64,000 nt of DNA from Chloroflexota bacterium. Its GTDB lineage: Bacteria; Chloroflexota; UBA6077; FW602-bin22; JAMCYS01. The DNA lies in the NCBI GenBank assembly GCA_023473795.1, contig JAMCYS010000086.1:1-64000 (forward strand), given 5' to 3'. Positions 47,730 through 56,818 of this stretch are shown here, piece by piece (the first letter of the stretch is position 1; each line of letters starts with the position of its first letter). Made by a program: the position numbers and the translations under genes. The notes below the pieces were generated by a model that saw nothing but the letters and a program-made list of their open reading frames with translations, did no database searches and had not been told where the DNA came from.

Positions 47730-48642
47730 TGCGCACCACCAGCAGAATGAACGAACCAACGGCCGCCACAACCAGAGCCGTGGTTGCCAACGAGATAGCC
47801 CGCTCGATGCTGGTCGCGTCGGGCAGCCTCGGACCGTCGCCCAAGCGATAGTGGCCAACCTTCTCCAGGGTAACACCCAGCGCTCCCGCCATCGCGCTCA
47901 TCGGCCAGCCGGCGTTAGGGCTCTCCGTGGCACCCGCATAGCGCAAGGCGCCACGCCAGGCCGGCGCGGCCCCGGCGCCGCCCAGCGCGCTGGCGATGAT
48001 CAGCAACATAGCCGTCAACCGAGCAGGCAACAGGTTAGTCAGGTCGTCCAGCCGCGCCGCCGCCTTCCCTAGGTACTCGTAGCGCCCGTGGTAGCCGATC
48101 ATCGAGTCGAAGGTATTGAGGACCCGATAGGCCAAAGCACCCGGCACGCCAAAGAGCGTGAAGTACAGCAACGGTGCCACCAGAGAATCGCTGCTGTTCT
48201 CGGCCACCGACTCGACGGCCGCCGCGGCCAGCAATGGTCCCTCCAGCCGAGAAGTATCGCGGCTCACCAGCGCCCGCAGCTCCCAGCGGGCACCGGGCAG
48301 ATCCCCCGCGGTCAAGCGGCGACGCACAGCTCGCGCGGCCCGAAACAGGCCTCGCGGAGAGAAGGTCGACTTCAACAGGAAGGTTCCCACTGCGAAGTAG
48401 AGCACCGGCGCCGCGGAGTGGAGGTAGGCCAACAGCAGCCACACCGGGCCGAGCGCCACCAGCAATCCGAACACTACGATCGCGCCACCGTAGACGAGCT
48501 GGGCGCGCGCTCCCACCACCGGCGCCCGCTCCAACAGGCCGATCAGACGGCCTATCCAGACGACCGGATGGGCGACCGCGGGGGGCTCGCCCAGCGCCAG
48601 GTCCCAGGCCAGTGCCGCCAGGAGCATTGCCGCCTCTAGCAC
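47713..48642 (-). CDS. cbiB: Adenosylcobinamide-phosphate synthase
   Basis: DLALGEPPAVAHPVVWIGRLIGLLERA...NSSDSLVAPLLYFTLFGVPGALAYRVLNTFDSMIGYHGRYEYLGKAAARLDDLTNLLPAR. Confidence 0.95.
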   Translation of the reverse strand: MLEAAMLLAALAWDLALGEPPAVAHPVVWIGRLIGLLERAPVVGARAQLVYGGAIVVFGLLVALGPVWLLLAYLHSAAPVLYFAVGTFLLKSTFSPRGLFRAARAVRRRLTAGDLPGARWELRALVSRDTSRLEGPLLAAAAVESVAENSSDSLVAPLLYFTLFGVPGALAYRVLNTFDSMIGYHGRYEYLGKAAARLDDLTNLLPARLTAMLLIIASALGGAGAAPAWRGALRYAGATESPNAGWPMSAMAGALGVTLEKVGHYRLGDGPRLPDATSIERAISLATTALVVAAVGSFILLVVRSVYFA

Positions 48643-50015
48643 GACCGAGCCCTCCCCGCGCCACAGGCCGCGACGAACCGGCCTGCCAGACGAGCATTGC
48701 TGGCGAAGTGCAGGTGCACGTAGGAGGCCAGGAGATTGCCCTGCCGGTAGCCCTCGCGCCGCCCGTCCTCCAGCTCGTAAGCGGCCGCCTCGCCGGGGAA
48801 CGGTTCAGCCAGACTAGACCAGTGGAACTCGTGCCCGCGCGCCCGGTCGCCCGCGACGAGCAGCGGGCCATCGTGAAGGGCCCGCGCCTCGGCGTAGCCC
48901 AAAGCGATGCGCCGCCCCTTCATCAGGGCCTTCGCCGGTAGCACGCCCGCCATGGAGAAGACGTGGCCATCGGGATCGGCCAGGCTCCCGCACAGGTACA
49001 TGAGCCCCCCGCATTCGGCGTAGGTCGGGGTCCCCGCTAGCACTGCCTCACGCACCGAGTCTAGCATCTCTCGGTTGTCCGCCAAGGCAGCCGCGAAGAG
49101 TTCCGGGAAGCCGCCTCCCAGATAAAGCCCGTCGCTGCGGGGGGGTAGAGAGCGGTCGTGCAGCGGGCTGAAGAACGCCAGTTCGGCCCCGTGGGCGGCC
49201 AGTAGGTCCAGGTTGTCTTGATAGTAGAAGCAGAAGACCTCGTCACGAGCGACGGCGAGCCTGGCCCGCTGGGGAGCCGGCTCCGCCGGCCAGACGCCGC
49301 TCGCGACTACGGCGATCGGCAGCGCCTGCTCGGCAAGGCGCAGAACGGCTGCCAGATCGACGTTCTCACCGACGTGTAGCGCCAGCCGCTCGAGGTAGTC
49401 CACGGCCAACCGTCCCTCGTCGGTCGGTACCAGGCCCAGGTGGCGCTCCGGCAGGGCCAGGTCGTCACGTCGGGGCAGGCAGCCCACCACGGGCAAACCG
49501 GTCTTCTCCTCCACCGCCTGCTTGACCAGTGCGGCATGCCCGGGGCCGCCAACATTGTTGGCGATGACACCCGCCACCCTCAACTCACGATCGAGCTCGG
49601 CGTAGCCCTTGACTATCGCCGCCGCGCTCTGAGCCAGCCGGCCGACGTCGATTACCAGCAGCACGGGCAGGCCGAGCAACTTGGCCACCCCGGCGCTCGT
49701 GCCGGCGCCGGCTTCCCGGGGATGTCCATCGAAAAGGCCCATCACGCCCTCGACCAGAGTCAAGTCGGCCCCGGCCAGCGCCCTGCGATAGCTCTCGCGC
49801 AGAGCGTCGGCAGGCATCATCCAGCTGTCCAAGTTGCGGCAGGGGCGCCCAGCCGCCAGGGTCAGATAGGTGGGATCGATGTAGTCGGGACCCACCTTGA
49901 ACGGCTGCACTTTGCTGCCTCGCCGGGCCAGCGCCGCGAGCAGGCCGGTGGCTACGGTCGTCTTGCCGACTCCACTATAGGCCCCAGCTATCATTACCCC
50001 GGGCAAGCTAACCAT
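48636..50015 (-). CDS. cbiA: Cobyrinate a,c-diamide synthase
   Basis: GVMIAGAYSGVGKTTVATGLLAALARRGSKVQPFKVGPDYIDPTYLTLAAGRPCRNLDSWMM. Confidence 0.95.
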   Translation of the reverse strand: MVSLPGVMIAGAYSGVGKTTVATGLLAALARRGSKVQPFKVGPDYIDPTYLTLAAGRPCRNLDSWMMPADALRESYRRALAGADLTLVEGVMGLFDGHPREAGAGTSAGVAKLLGLPVLLVIDVGRLAQSAAAIVKGYAELDRELRVAGVIANNVGGPGHAALVKQAVEEKTGLPVVGCLPRRDDLALPERHLGLVPTDEGRLAVDYLERLALHVGENVDLAAVLRLAEQALPIAVVASGVWPAEPAPQRARLAVARDEVFCFYYQDNLDLLAAHGAELAFFSPLHDRSLPPRSDGLYLGGGFPELFAAALADNREMLDSVREAVLAGTPTYAECGGLMYLCGSLADPDGHVFSMAGVLPAKALMKGRRIALGYAEARALHDGPLLVAGDRARGHEFHWSSLAEPFPGEAAAYELEDGRREGYRQGNLLASYVHLHFASNARLAGRFVAACGAGRARSC

Positions 50016-50766
50016 AGCCGACCCTTGCTAGGGCGACGAACGAAAGCAACACAGCCACCTCCGCCAACTGATCGATGGCCCCGTAGGAGTCGCCGGTCAA
50101 ACCCGGGATGCGCGTGCAGACAAAGGCACCCGCAAGCACTGCCACCAGCCCAGCAGAAAGGCAGGCGACCAGAGCGGTCCACGGCCCCAGGCCGACCAAC
50201 ACGGCCAGCGCCGCCGTCGCCAGGGCGAGGCAGGTCGCCAGCAGCAGGTGCCCCCAAGTGACGCCATCCTTGAACGAACGCCCCAGGCCGTCCTCCCGAG
50301 CGTAAGGGAAGCCCCAGATGCTCAGCACCATCGCCCAGCGGCTGAGCGTTGCCATCAGGACCAGAGCGTAGGTCCGCGGCGGCCCCGACAATTCTCCCAG
50401 GCAGGCGTAGAGCAGCAGCAGCACGCTGACGGCACCCAGTACGCCGAAGCTGCCGACCCGGCTGTCGCGCATGATCTCCAACCGCCGAACCGGGTCACGC
50501 CTGCCGAACAGGCCGTCGCAACTGTCCATCAACCCGTCGAGGTGCAGCCCTCCGGTAAGCAGTATGGACGCGATTAACAGTCCGGCGTTGGCCACCGCCG
50601 TGGGCCAGACGAGGCGGAGCAACGAATCGAGCGCCGCCAGCGTCAGACCAACCAAGAGGCCCACCAGCGGGAAGAAAGCCGCCGAACGACCGATCTCCCC
50701 GGGGCGCACTTCGTCGTGCGGCAACGGCAAGGCAGTCAGGAAGCGAAGGGCGAAGTGCAAACCCAC
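50008..50766 (-). CDS. cobS: Adenosylcobinamide-GDP ribazoletransferase
   Basis: HFALRFLTALPLPHDEVRPGEIGRSAAFFPLVGLLVG...LLTGGLHLDGLMDSCDGLFGRRDPVRRLEIMRDSRVGSFG...RIPGLTGDSYGAIDQLAEV. Confidence 0.95.
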   Translation of the reverse strand: MGLHFALRFLTALPLPHDEVRPGEIGRSAAFFPLVGLLVGLTLAALDSLLRLVWPTAVANAGLLIASILLTGGLHLDGLMDSCDGLFGRRDPVRRLEIMRDSRVGSFGVLGAVSVLLLLYACLGELSGPPRTYALVLMATLSRWAMVLSIWGFPYAREDGLGRSFKDGVTWGHLLLATCLALATAALAVLVGLGPWTALVACLSAGLVAVLAGAFVCTRIPGLTGDSYGAIDQLAEVAVLLSFVALARVGYG

Positions 50767-50778
50767 GAGCTGGAACCC

Positions 50779-51858
50779 CTAGCCCGCGGCAGCGGGCGTG
50801 GCCTCTTTGGCCTCCGCCACGCCCGCCTCCGCAAAGGTCGCCATCTCATTCAAGGCGCGCACCGCCGCCTCGACCACCATCATGCCCAGGGCCGCCCCGG
50901 TGCCCTCGCCTAGTCGCATACCCAGGTCGAGCAGCGGCGCCGCCCCCAGCCAGCGCATCGCCGCCTGGTGCCCAATCTCGACCGATAGGTGCGCCTGAAT
51001 CATCCTCTGCTTGGCCACCGGGCAGAGGAGCGACGCCACCACAGCCGCCGCGCCGGAGATGAAGCCGTCCACGAGCACGACGACGTTGTTGGCCGCCGCG
51101 CCCAGGATGACTCCGGCCAGGCCGGCGATTTCGTAGCCGCCCACCTTCGCCAGCACGTCCAGGCCGTCCCTGGGGTCGGGCCGATTGACCCGCAAGGCCC
51201 GCTCCACGACCTCGACCTTACGGCGCAGGCCGGCGTCGTCCAGCCCAGTGCCCCGACCGGTCACCAACGCGGGCTCCAGACCGGTTACCGCCGCGACGAT
51301 GGCGCTGGAGGGCGTCGTGTTGCCGATGCCCATATCGCCCGTGGCCACCATGTCCAGACCGCGACCAAGCTCGGCTTCGACCGCCTCGATGCCGACCTCC
51401 AGCGCCCTGATCGCCTGCTCGCGAGTCATGGCCGGCCCGCGGGCGATGTTGGCCGCGCCAGGCGCGACCTTGCGCTGCCAGAGGCCCGGATGGGGCCGCA
51501 GCTCCGCCGCCACGCCGATATCCACCACCAGCACCCGGGCGCCGGCCTGGCCGGCGAGCGAGTTGATGGCGGCACCGCCGCGCAAGAAATTGTAGACCAT
51601 CTGCGGCGTGACTTCGGCGGGATAGGCGCTCACGCCCTCGCTACAAACCGCGTGGTCGCCCGCCATGACGATCACGGCCTTGTTCCGCACGCTGGGCCGC
51701 GCCCGCCCCTGAATGCCGGCTACTTGAATCGCCAGCTCCTCCAGGCGGCCGAGGCTGCCCCGCGGCTTGGTAAGTTCGTCCTGCCGGGCCCGGGCCGCGG
51801 CCATCGCCACTTCGTCGAGCGGTCGGATACGCGCTATTGTCTTCTCCAGGTTGGCCAA
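50779..51858 (-). CDS. cobT: Nicotinate-nucleotide--dimethylbenzimidazole phosphoribosyltransferase
   Basis: LTKPRGSLGRLEELAIQVAGIQG...MAGDHAVCSEGVSAYPAEVT...TGDMGIGNTTPSSAIVAAVTG...LDLGMRLGEGTGAALGM. Confidence 0.96.
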   Translation of the reverse strand: MANLEKTIARIRPLDEVAMAAARARQDELTKPRGSLGRLEELAIQVAGIQGRARPSVRNKAVIVMAGDHAVCSEGVSAYPAEVTPQMVYNFLRGGAAINSLAGQAGARVLVVDIGVAAELRPHPGLWQRKVAPGAANIARGPAMTREQAIRALEVGIEAVEAELGRGLDMVATGDMGIGNTTPSSAIVAAVTGLEPALVTGRGTGLDDAGLRRKVEVVERALRVNRPDPRDGLDVLAKVGGYEIAGLAGVILGAAANNVVVLVDGFISGAAAVVASLLCPVAKQRMIQAHLSVEIGHQAAMRWLGAAPLLDLGMRLGEGTGAALGMMVVEAAVRALNEMATFAEAGVAEAKEATPAAAG

Positions 51859-51859
51859 C

Positions 51860-52669
51860 TCAGTCTCCTCCGTTGATCGATGTTCTACCGGTGACCAGTG
51901 CGACCGGCAGGCTGTTGCGAGGATGGGGCACGACGCAGACCTCCGCGCCGTAAGCCGCCCCCACGTTGGCGGGAGTGATCACCTCGCCCGGCTGCCCCTC
52001 GACCAGCACTCGTCCCTCGCGAAGAATGATCAGCCGATTGCAGTACTGGGCGGCAAGGTTCAGATCGTGAAAGACGGCGAGCACGGCGAGCCCCCGCTCC
52101 CGCGCCAGACCGGCGATGATATCCATAATCGCTGCCTGTTGGTTTATGTCGAGATGAGAGGTAGGCTCGTCGAGCAGCAGCAGCGACGGCTGCTGCGCCA
52201 GGGCGCGAGCGATCACGACCCGCTGCACCTCACCGCCCGACATCTCTCCCAAACGGTGCTCGGCCAGGTCCCACACCCCACACGTTTCTAGCGCTTGGCG
52301 GGCGACCGCCGCATCGCGCGGGCCCTCTGCCTGGAACAACCTCAGATGGGGCGTTCGGCCCAGAAGCACCAACTCCCAGGCCGTGAAAGCTTCCGGCAAG
52401 TGCGGGTTCTGGGGCACGACCGCCATTCGCCTTGCCAACTCGCCGCGTGACAGCTGCCCAAGCGGCGTCCCGTCTACCCAGACCTGCCCCGAGTGCGAGC
52501 GCAGGACGCCGCTGACCAAGCGCAGCAGGGTGGACTTGCCCGAGCCGTTGGGACCGATCAGACCTACCACTTCGCCCGCTCGGGCCTGGAGGCTGACCCC
52601 GGCCAAAGTCGGCCGGCCGTTGTAGGCAAAGCGCAGGTCCTCAACTCGCAGTAGTACGCCGCCGGTCAT
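51860..52669 (-). CDS. btuD: Cobalamin/siderophore-type ABC transporter ATP-binding protein
   Basis: VVGLIGPNGSGKSTLLRLVSGVL...EMSGGEVQRVVIARALAQQPSLLLLDEPTSHLDINQQ; ATG at 52669. Confidence 0.9.
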   Translation of the reverse strand: MTGGVLLRVEDLRFAYNGRPTLAGVSLQARAGEVVGLIGPNGSGKSTLLRLVSGVLRSHSGQVWVDGTPLGQLSRGELARRMAVVPQNPHLPEAFTAWELVLLGRTPHLRLFQAEGPRDAAVARQALETCGVWDLAEHRLGEMSGGEVQRVVIARALAQQPSLLLLDEPTSHLDINQQAAIMDIIAGLARERGLAVLAVFHDLNLAAQYCNRLIILREGRVLVEGQPGEVITPANVGAAYGAEVCVVPHPRNSLPVALVTGRTSINGGD

Positions 52670-53775
52670 CAGAACACCAACCGTTTCCGCTGTCGCAGCA
52701 GGTAGAGGAAGAACGGGGCCCCGCACAGCGCCGTGACAATGCCCACGGGCAGCTCGGTCGGGGCCAGCACTGTCCGGGCGGCGGTATCCGACCAAAGGAG
52801 AAAGATGGCGCCCGCCAGCCAGGAAAGAGGCAATACCAGCCGGTAGTCGTGTCCCCACAGCATGCGCACGGCGTGGGGCACGATGAGGCCGACGAAGCCG
52901 ATGAGGCCGCTGACCGACACGGCGGCCGCGGTGCCCATCGTCGCGGCCGCGACCAAGACGAATTTGAGCCGCTCGACGTTGAGGCCCAGCTGCGCGGCCT
53001 GCTCCTCGTCCAGCTGCAGCACGTTCAGCAGCCGGGCGTTGACCAGCACTACAGCCAGACTGAGCAGCACGTACGGCAACACGGTGCCCAACTGCTGCCA
53101 GCTGCCTAGGGAAAGGCCGCCTAGGAGCCAGAAGTAGATGACGTGCAGCTTGTCCTGCTGCAGGTATATCACGAATGAAGTGATAGCCGTGCAGAAGGAG
53201 CCTAGCGCCACGCCCGCCAGCAGCAAGGTCGTGAGGGGCGTGGTGTTTCCCACTCTAGCCAATAGGGAAACGACCACGACGGTGATAGTCGCCCCGGCGA
53301 AGGCCAGCCACTGCACGACGCCCAAGCCGTACCAGGCCTGTGGCAGGGGCAGGGCGAAGCCGATTACCGCCCCCAGCCCCGCCCCGGCGGCCACGCCGAT
53401 GAGGTAGGGATCGGCCAGCGGATTGCGGAACATACCTTGGTAGGTGGCCCCCGCCACCGCCAGCGAGCCGCCGACGACCGCCGCCAGCAGGATGCGCGGC
53501 AGGCGTATCTGCAGAACGACCGCCTCTTGGGCTGGCGTCCAGGTGACCGGCAGCCCGAGGACGTCGCCGAGGAACGGTGTGCGACTGAGCAGCATGTGCC
53601 AGACTGTGCCCACGGGCAGCGACACGGCGCCGACCGTGATGGCCAGAAGGACGCTCAGCAGCAGCGCCCCACCCACGCCGAGCATCAGTAGGGCAATGGG
53701 TCTCCCGGCGGCTCGCGCCTGCCCCTGGCTGTGCCAGACCCAGAGCCGCCCTCGCCTAGTTTCACTCAAGTGCAA
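52669..53775 (-). CDS. btuC: FecCD-family ABC transporter permease (BtuC-like)
   Basis: RLPRILLAAVVGGSLAVAGATYQGMFRNPLADPYLIGVAAGAGLGAVIG...GLIGFVGLIVPHAVRMLWGHDYR. Confidence 0.92.
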   Translation of the reverse strand: MHLSETRRGRLWVWHSQGQARAAGRPIALLMLGVGGALLLSVLLAITVGAVSLPVGTVWHMLLSRTPFLGDVLGLPVTWTPAQEAVVLQIRLPRILLAAVVGGSLAVAGATYQGMFRNPLADPYLIGVAAGAGLGAVIGFALPLPQAWYGLGVVQWLAFAGATITVVVVSLLARVGNTTPLTTLLLAGVALGSFCTAITSFVIYLQQDKLHVIYFWLLGGLSLGSWQQLGTVLPYVLLSLAVVLVNARLLNVLQLDEEQAAQLGLNVERLKFVLVAAATMGTAAAVSVSGLIGFVGLIVPHAVRMLWGHDYRLVLPLSWLAGAIFLLWSDTAARTVLAPTELPVGIVTALCGAPFFLYLLRQRKRLVF

Positions 53776-53779
53776 AGCC

Positions 53780-54724
53780 CTACCTCGCCGGGAAGAGCTC
53801 GGGGTGGAGGGCCCGCGCTAGGAACTCCAGGCCGTCCACGGCTCGCGGCCCCGGACGGTTGGTGATGTCCTGGTCGGGCAAGAGCACGATCCGGTTGTTC
53901 TTCGCGGCCGCCACCGAGGCCCAGCCGGGCCGCTCCTTGACCATCCGCGCGGTGACGCCGCCGGAGTCGGAGCCGTGGTCAGAGAGAATAATCACCTGTG
54001 GGTCCGTGGCCACAATCGTTTCCGGGTTTAGCTTGGGCCAGGAGCCCTGAGCGTCGTGGGAAACGCTCTCGCCACCCGCCTTGGCGATCATATCGTCGAG
54101 GAACGTGCCGGGGCCGACGCTGATCAGGTCTGGGCTCAGCTCGAAGAACACCCGCACCTTGGCCGCGGCGGCCGTCTTGGCCGTGACGGCCTGGATGCGC
54201 TGCCGCAGCTCGCCGGCCACCCTCTCGGCCTGGGCCTGTTTGCCGGTGAGTCTACCGAGAAGCAGCAGGTTCTCCGGCATCTGATCCAGTTTCGTCGGTT
54301 GAATTACCACCACCTTGAGGCCACGCTGCTCCAGGTCGGCGACCACTCCCTTGGTATGGATCTGCGTTGCCAACACCAGGTCCGGCGCCAAACCGACTAT
54401 CTTCTCGACGTTGGGTTTTGAGAAGCCACCCACCTTCTCCTTGCTCTTGGCCTCGGCGGGGTAGTCGGAGTAGTCGTCTACACCTACCAGACGGTCCTGC
54501 AAGCCCGCGGCGTAGACCAGCTCCGTGTTGCTGGAAGCAAGGGAGATCAGGCGCTGGGGCTCCTGGGCAATGGTGACGCTGCGACCGGCATCGTCGGTCA
54601 CCGTGAGTGGGAATCCCGGCGCGGCGGGCGCCGGAGCGGGGGTGGCCGCCTCCGCGCAGCTACTTAGCAGCAGTAGGGCGACGAGCAAAGTCCACAGACG
54701 AAGGTTTCGCGAGAGCACGGGCAT
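53780..54724 (-). CDS. btuF: Periplasmic/lipoprotein cobalamin-binding protein (BtuF-like)
   Basis: Lipobox LLLLSSCAEA; FPLTVTDDAGRSVTIAQEPQRLISLASSNTELVYAAGLQDRLVGVDDYSDYP; ATG at 54724. Confidence 0.9.
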   Translation of the reverse strand: MPVLSRNLRLWTLLVALLLLSSCAEAATPAPAPAAPGFPLTVTDDAGRSVTIAQEPQRLISLASSNTELVYAAGLQDRLVGVDDYSDYPAEAKSKEKVGGFSKPNVEKIVGLAPDLVLATQIHTKGVVADLEQRGLKVVVIQPTKLDQMPENLLLLGRLTGKQAQAERVAGELRQRIQAVTAKTAAAAKVRVFFELSPDLISVGPGTFLDDMIAKAGGESVSHDAQGSWPKLNPETIVATDPQVIILSDHGSDSGGVTARMVKERPGWASVAAAKNNRIVLLPDQDITNRPGPRAVDGLEFLARALHPELFPAR

Positions 54725-54799
54725 TCCTCCTGCCGGACAATATGGTATCCGCCGCAAGCGAGCCGGACCTTCGGCGGGCAGGAGGCTCGCTGACACAGC

Positions 54800-54833
54800 G
54801 AAGCCCCCTGCCACGAGTGAGACAGGGGGCTTC
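54800..54833 (-). promoter_or_regulatory. Strong hairpin in the btuF leader (possible expression platform)
   Basis: 11-bp inverted repeat GAAGCCCCCTG...CAGGGGGCTTC between riboswitch core and btuF. Confidence 0.55.
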
Positions 54834-54869
54834 GGCAATGGCCGAATTCACCCACGCCTTTCCTCGAAG

Positions 54870-55025
54870 GCTACCGGTGATCGGCGAGATGGGGAGACCT
54901 GGCTTCTCGGCGGCAAGGCCGAGTCACAGTTGCGGGACAGCGGCGGAATTGCACCGCCTTCACCCCTCGCCGGCACTGACCCCTATGGGCCGGACGCCGG
55001 CGGTATCGCCGTTTGCTCCGGTGAT
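54870..55025 (-). promoter_or_regulatory. Cobalamin riboswitch
   Basis: Minus strand GAAGGCGGTGCAATTCCGCCGCTGTCCCGCAACTGTGA...GAAGCCAGGTCTCCCC upstream of btuFCD-cobT. Confidence 0.9.
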
Positions 55026-55031
55026 AGACGC

Positions 55032-55060
55032 ATTCTATCACCGGCCCTGGGCAGTGTCAA
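55032..55060 (-). promoter_or_regulatory. Sigma-70 promoter of the cobalamin operon
   Basis: Minus strand TTGACA, 17-nt spacer, TAGAAT; -10 lies inside a palindrome at 55018-55044. Confidence 0.75.
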
Positions 55061-55072
55061 CAACGGGTCGAC

Positions 55073-55672
55073 CTAGGGCTGCAAGTGACAGGTGTCGTTG
55101 AGCAGGCGCAAGATGGGGCCCTCGTGGCCCAAGTCGAGGACGGTAAGCGAGGCGTGGTCCAGCTTCAGTTTCCACAGCGATGCCGGCGGCAGGCCCAAGC
55201 AGAGACAGATGAGAGCCCGCAGGGAACCCCCGTGAGCCACGACGAGCAGCGCTTGGTCTTCAGGCCCCTCGCGCACCTCGGCCAGGAAGCGCCCCACGCG
55301 AGCGAATAGGTCGGCAATGCTCTCTCCTCCTGGCAGCGACACGTCCAGTCGCCTGCACGACCAGAACTCCTCGCTCTGGGGGTAAAGGCGAGCGGCCTCC
55401 TGCCAAGTCAGCCCCTCGAGGTAACCGAAATCGAGCTCTCGCAAGTCGGGATGGACGATTGCCGGAAGGCCGGGGGCCAGGCAGGCCGCCGTGGCCCGGG
55501 CGCGCAACCGGTCGGAGGAGTGGACCGCCACGGCCGGTTCGGTTGCCAGACGCCCGGCGATTCTCCTCGCCTGTGCGAGTCCCGCCTGGCTCAGGGGATG
55601 GTCGGTGCGTCCCCAGTAGCGGCCATTGGCGCCAACGGTCGCCGCGTGGCGCACCAAAAGCAGCCTAGGCAA
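55073..55672 (-). CDS. cobC: Histidine phosphatase family (alpha-ribazole phosphatase-like)
   Basis: MPRLLLVRHAATVGANGRYWGRTDHPLSQAGLAQARRIAGRLA...LRELDFGYLEGLTWQE; beside the cobalamin operon. Confidence 0.75.
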   Translation of the reverse strand: MPRLLLVRHAATVGANGRYWGRTDHPLSQAGLAQARRIAGRLATEPAVAVHSSDRLRARATAACLAPGLPAIVHPDLRELDFGYLEGLTWQEAARLYPQSEEFWSCRRLDVSLPGGESIADLFARVGRFLAEVREGPEDQALLVVAHGGSLRALICLCLGLPPASLWKLKLDHASLTVLDLGHEGPILRLLNDTCHLQP

Positions 55673-55708
55673 GACGGTCGCTCCGCGATAAGGGCTTGGC
55701 CATATTAT

Positions 55709-56797
55709 CTATTCGCCCGCCAGGGCCTCGCGCAGGGCCTCCAGGGCCTCCTGCACCAGGTCGACCCGGGCCTGGCTGCCCATGTGGCCCAGCCGGAATA
55801 CCTTGCCCGCGAGCTGGCCGTAGTTGCCGCCCACTGCCACGCCGCGGCGGCGCAGGCGCTTGTCCAGCTCCGCCCAACCGAGCTGCCCCGGCACTTGCAC
55901 AGCCGTCACCGTGGGCGAAGAGTAGGTTTCTTGGCCCGAGTACAGCTCCAGCCCCAGCTCGGCCAGCCCCTGGCGACAGGCCTGCGCGGCCTGCGCGTGG
56001 CGAGCGAAGACCGCTGCCAGTCCTTCCGCGAGGATCAGCTGGCAGGCCTGGGAGAGAGCCGCCAACCCCTGCCAGTAAGGGGTGTACGGGAAGTACCGGT
56101 CGGACAGCGCGGTCTTCCAGGGGGCCAGGGCATCGTAGCCTTGGTAGCCGACCTCGTCGACGGCACGCCAGGCACGTTCGCTCACCGTGACAATCGCCAG
56201 GTCCGGCGGACTGGAAAGGCACTTCTGGGTGCCGATCAGTCCCAGGTCGATGTGCCAGCCATCGATTAGCAGCTCGGTTCCGGCGGCGCTCGAGACCCCG
56301 TCCACGTAGAATAAGGGCACATCGTGCTTGGCCACCAGCGCCCCCACCGCTCCCACGGGGTTCAGCGTCCCAGAGGACGTTTCACAGTGGACCATAGTCA
56401 CCATCTTGGGGCGAACTCGCTTGATTGCCGCCTCGACCTGATCTGGGTCAGCCACCGCATTCCAGGGGAAATCGACGCTCTCCACCTGGGCGCCGATAGA
56501 GCGCGCCAGGTCGCCGATGCCGGACCCGAAAAGGCCAGTTGATACCGCCAGCACTCTGTCGCCGGCTTTGAGGCAACTCTTGACGGCGCCCCACAGGGCA
56601 AGCATGCCCTCGCCGGTCATTATGGCGCACTGGTTGCGGGTCTGGAGAATCAGCTGCAGCTGCCCTTCGGTCTGAGCATACAGGTCGAAGTACTCGTCTT
56701 CCAGGTCGGCGGACCCGTAGTCCGCCTGATAGGCCGCCAACACAGCCGGCGGCACGGCGGTCGGTCCCGGCACCATCGGCACGCGGTACGTTCGCAC
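55709..56797 (-). CDS. Alanine/serine-glyoxylate aminotransferase family protein
   Basis: VPGPTAVPPAVLAAYQADYGS...MTGEGMLALWGAVKSCLKAGDRVL...LIGTQKCLSSPPDLAIVTVSERAW. Confidence 0.88.
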   Translation of the reverse strand: MRTYRVPMVPGPTAVPPAVLAAYQADYGSADLEDEYFDLYAQTEGQLQLILQTRNQCAIMTGEGMLALWGAVKSCLKAGDRVLAVSTGLFGSGIGDLARSIGAQVESVDFPWNAVADPDQVEAAIKRVRPKMVTMVHCETSSGTLNPVGAVGALVAKHDVPLFYVDGVSSAAGTELLIDGWHIDLGLIGTQKCLSSPPDLAIVTVSERAWRAVDEVGYQGYDALAPWKTALSDRYFPYTPYWQGLAALSQACQLILAEGLAAVFARHAQAAQACRQGLAELGLELYSGQETYSSPTVTAVQVPGQLGWAELDKRLRRRGVAVGGNYGQLAGKVFRLGHMGSQARVDLVQEALEALREALAGE

Positions 56798-56818
56798 AGC
56801 CTGCCTCCCGATATCTGC

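Noticed and set aside
55018-55044. Palindrome as a simple intrinsic terminator of the upstream phosphatase gene
   Set aside because: No U-tract on the minus strand and it overlaps a well-spaced -35/-10 pair; terminator remains possible but less likely
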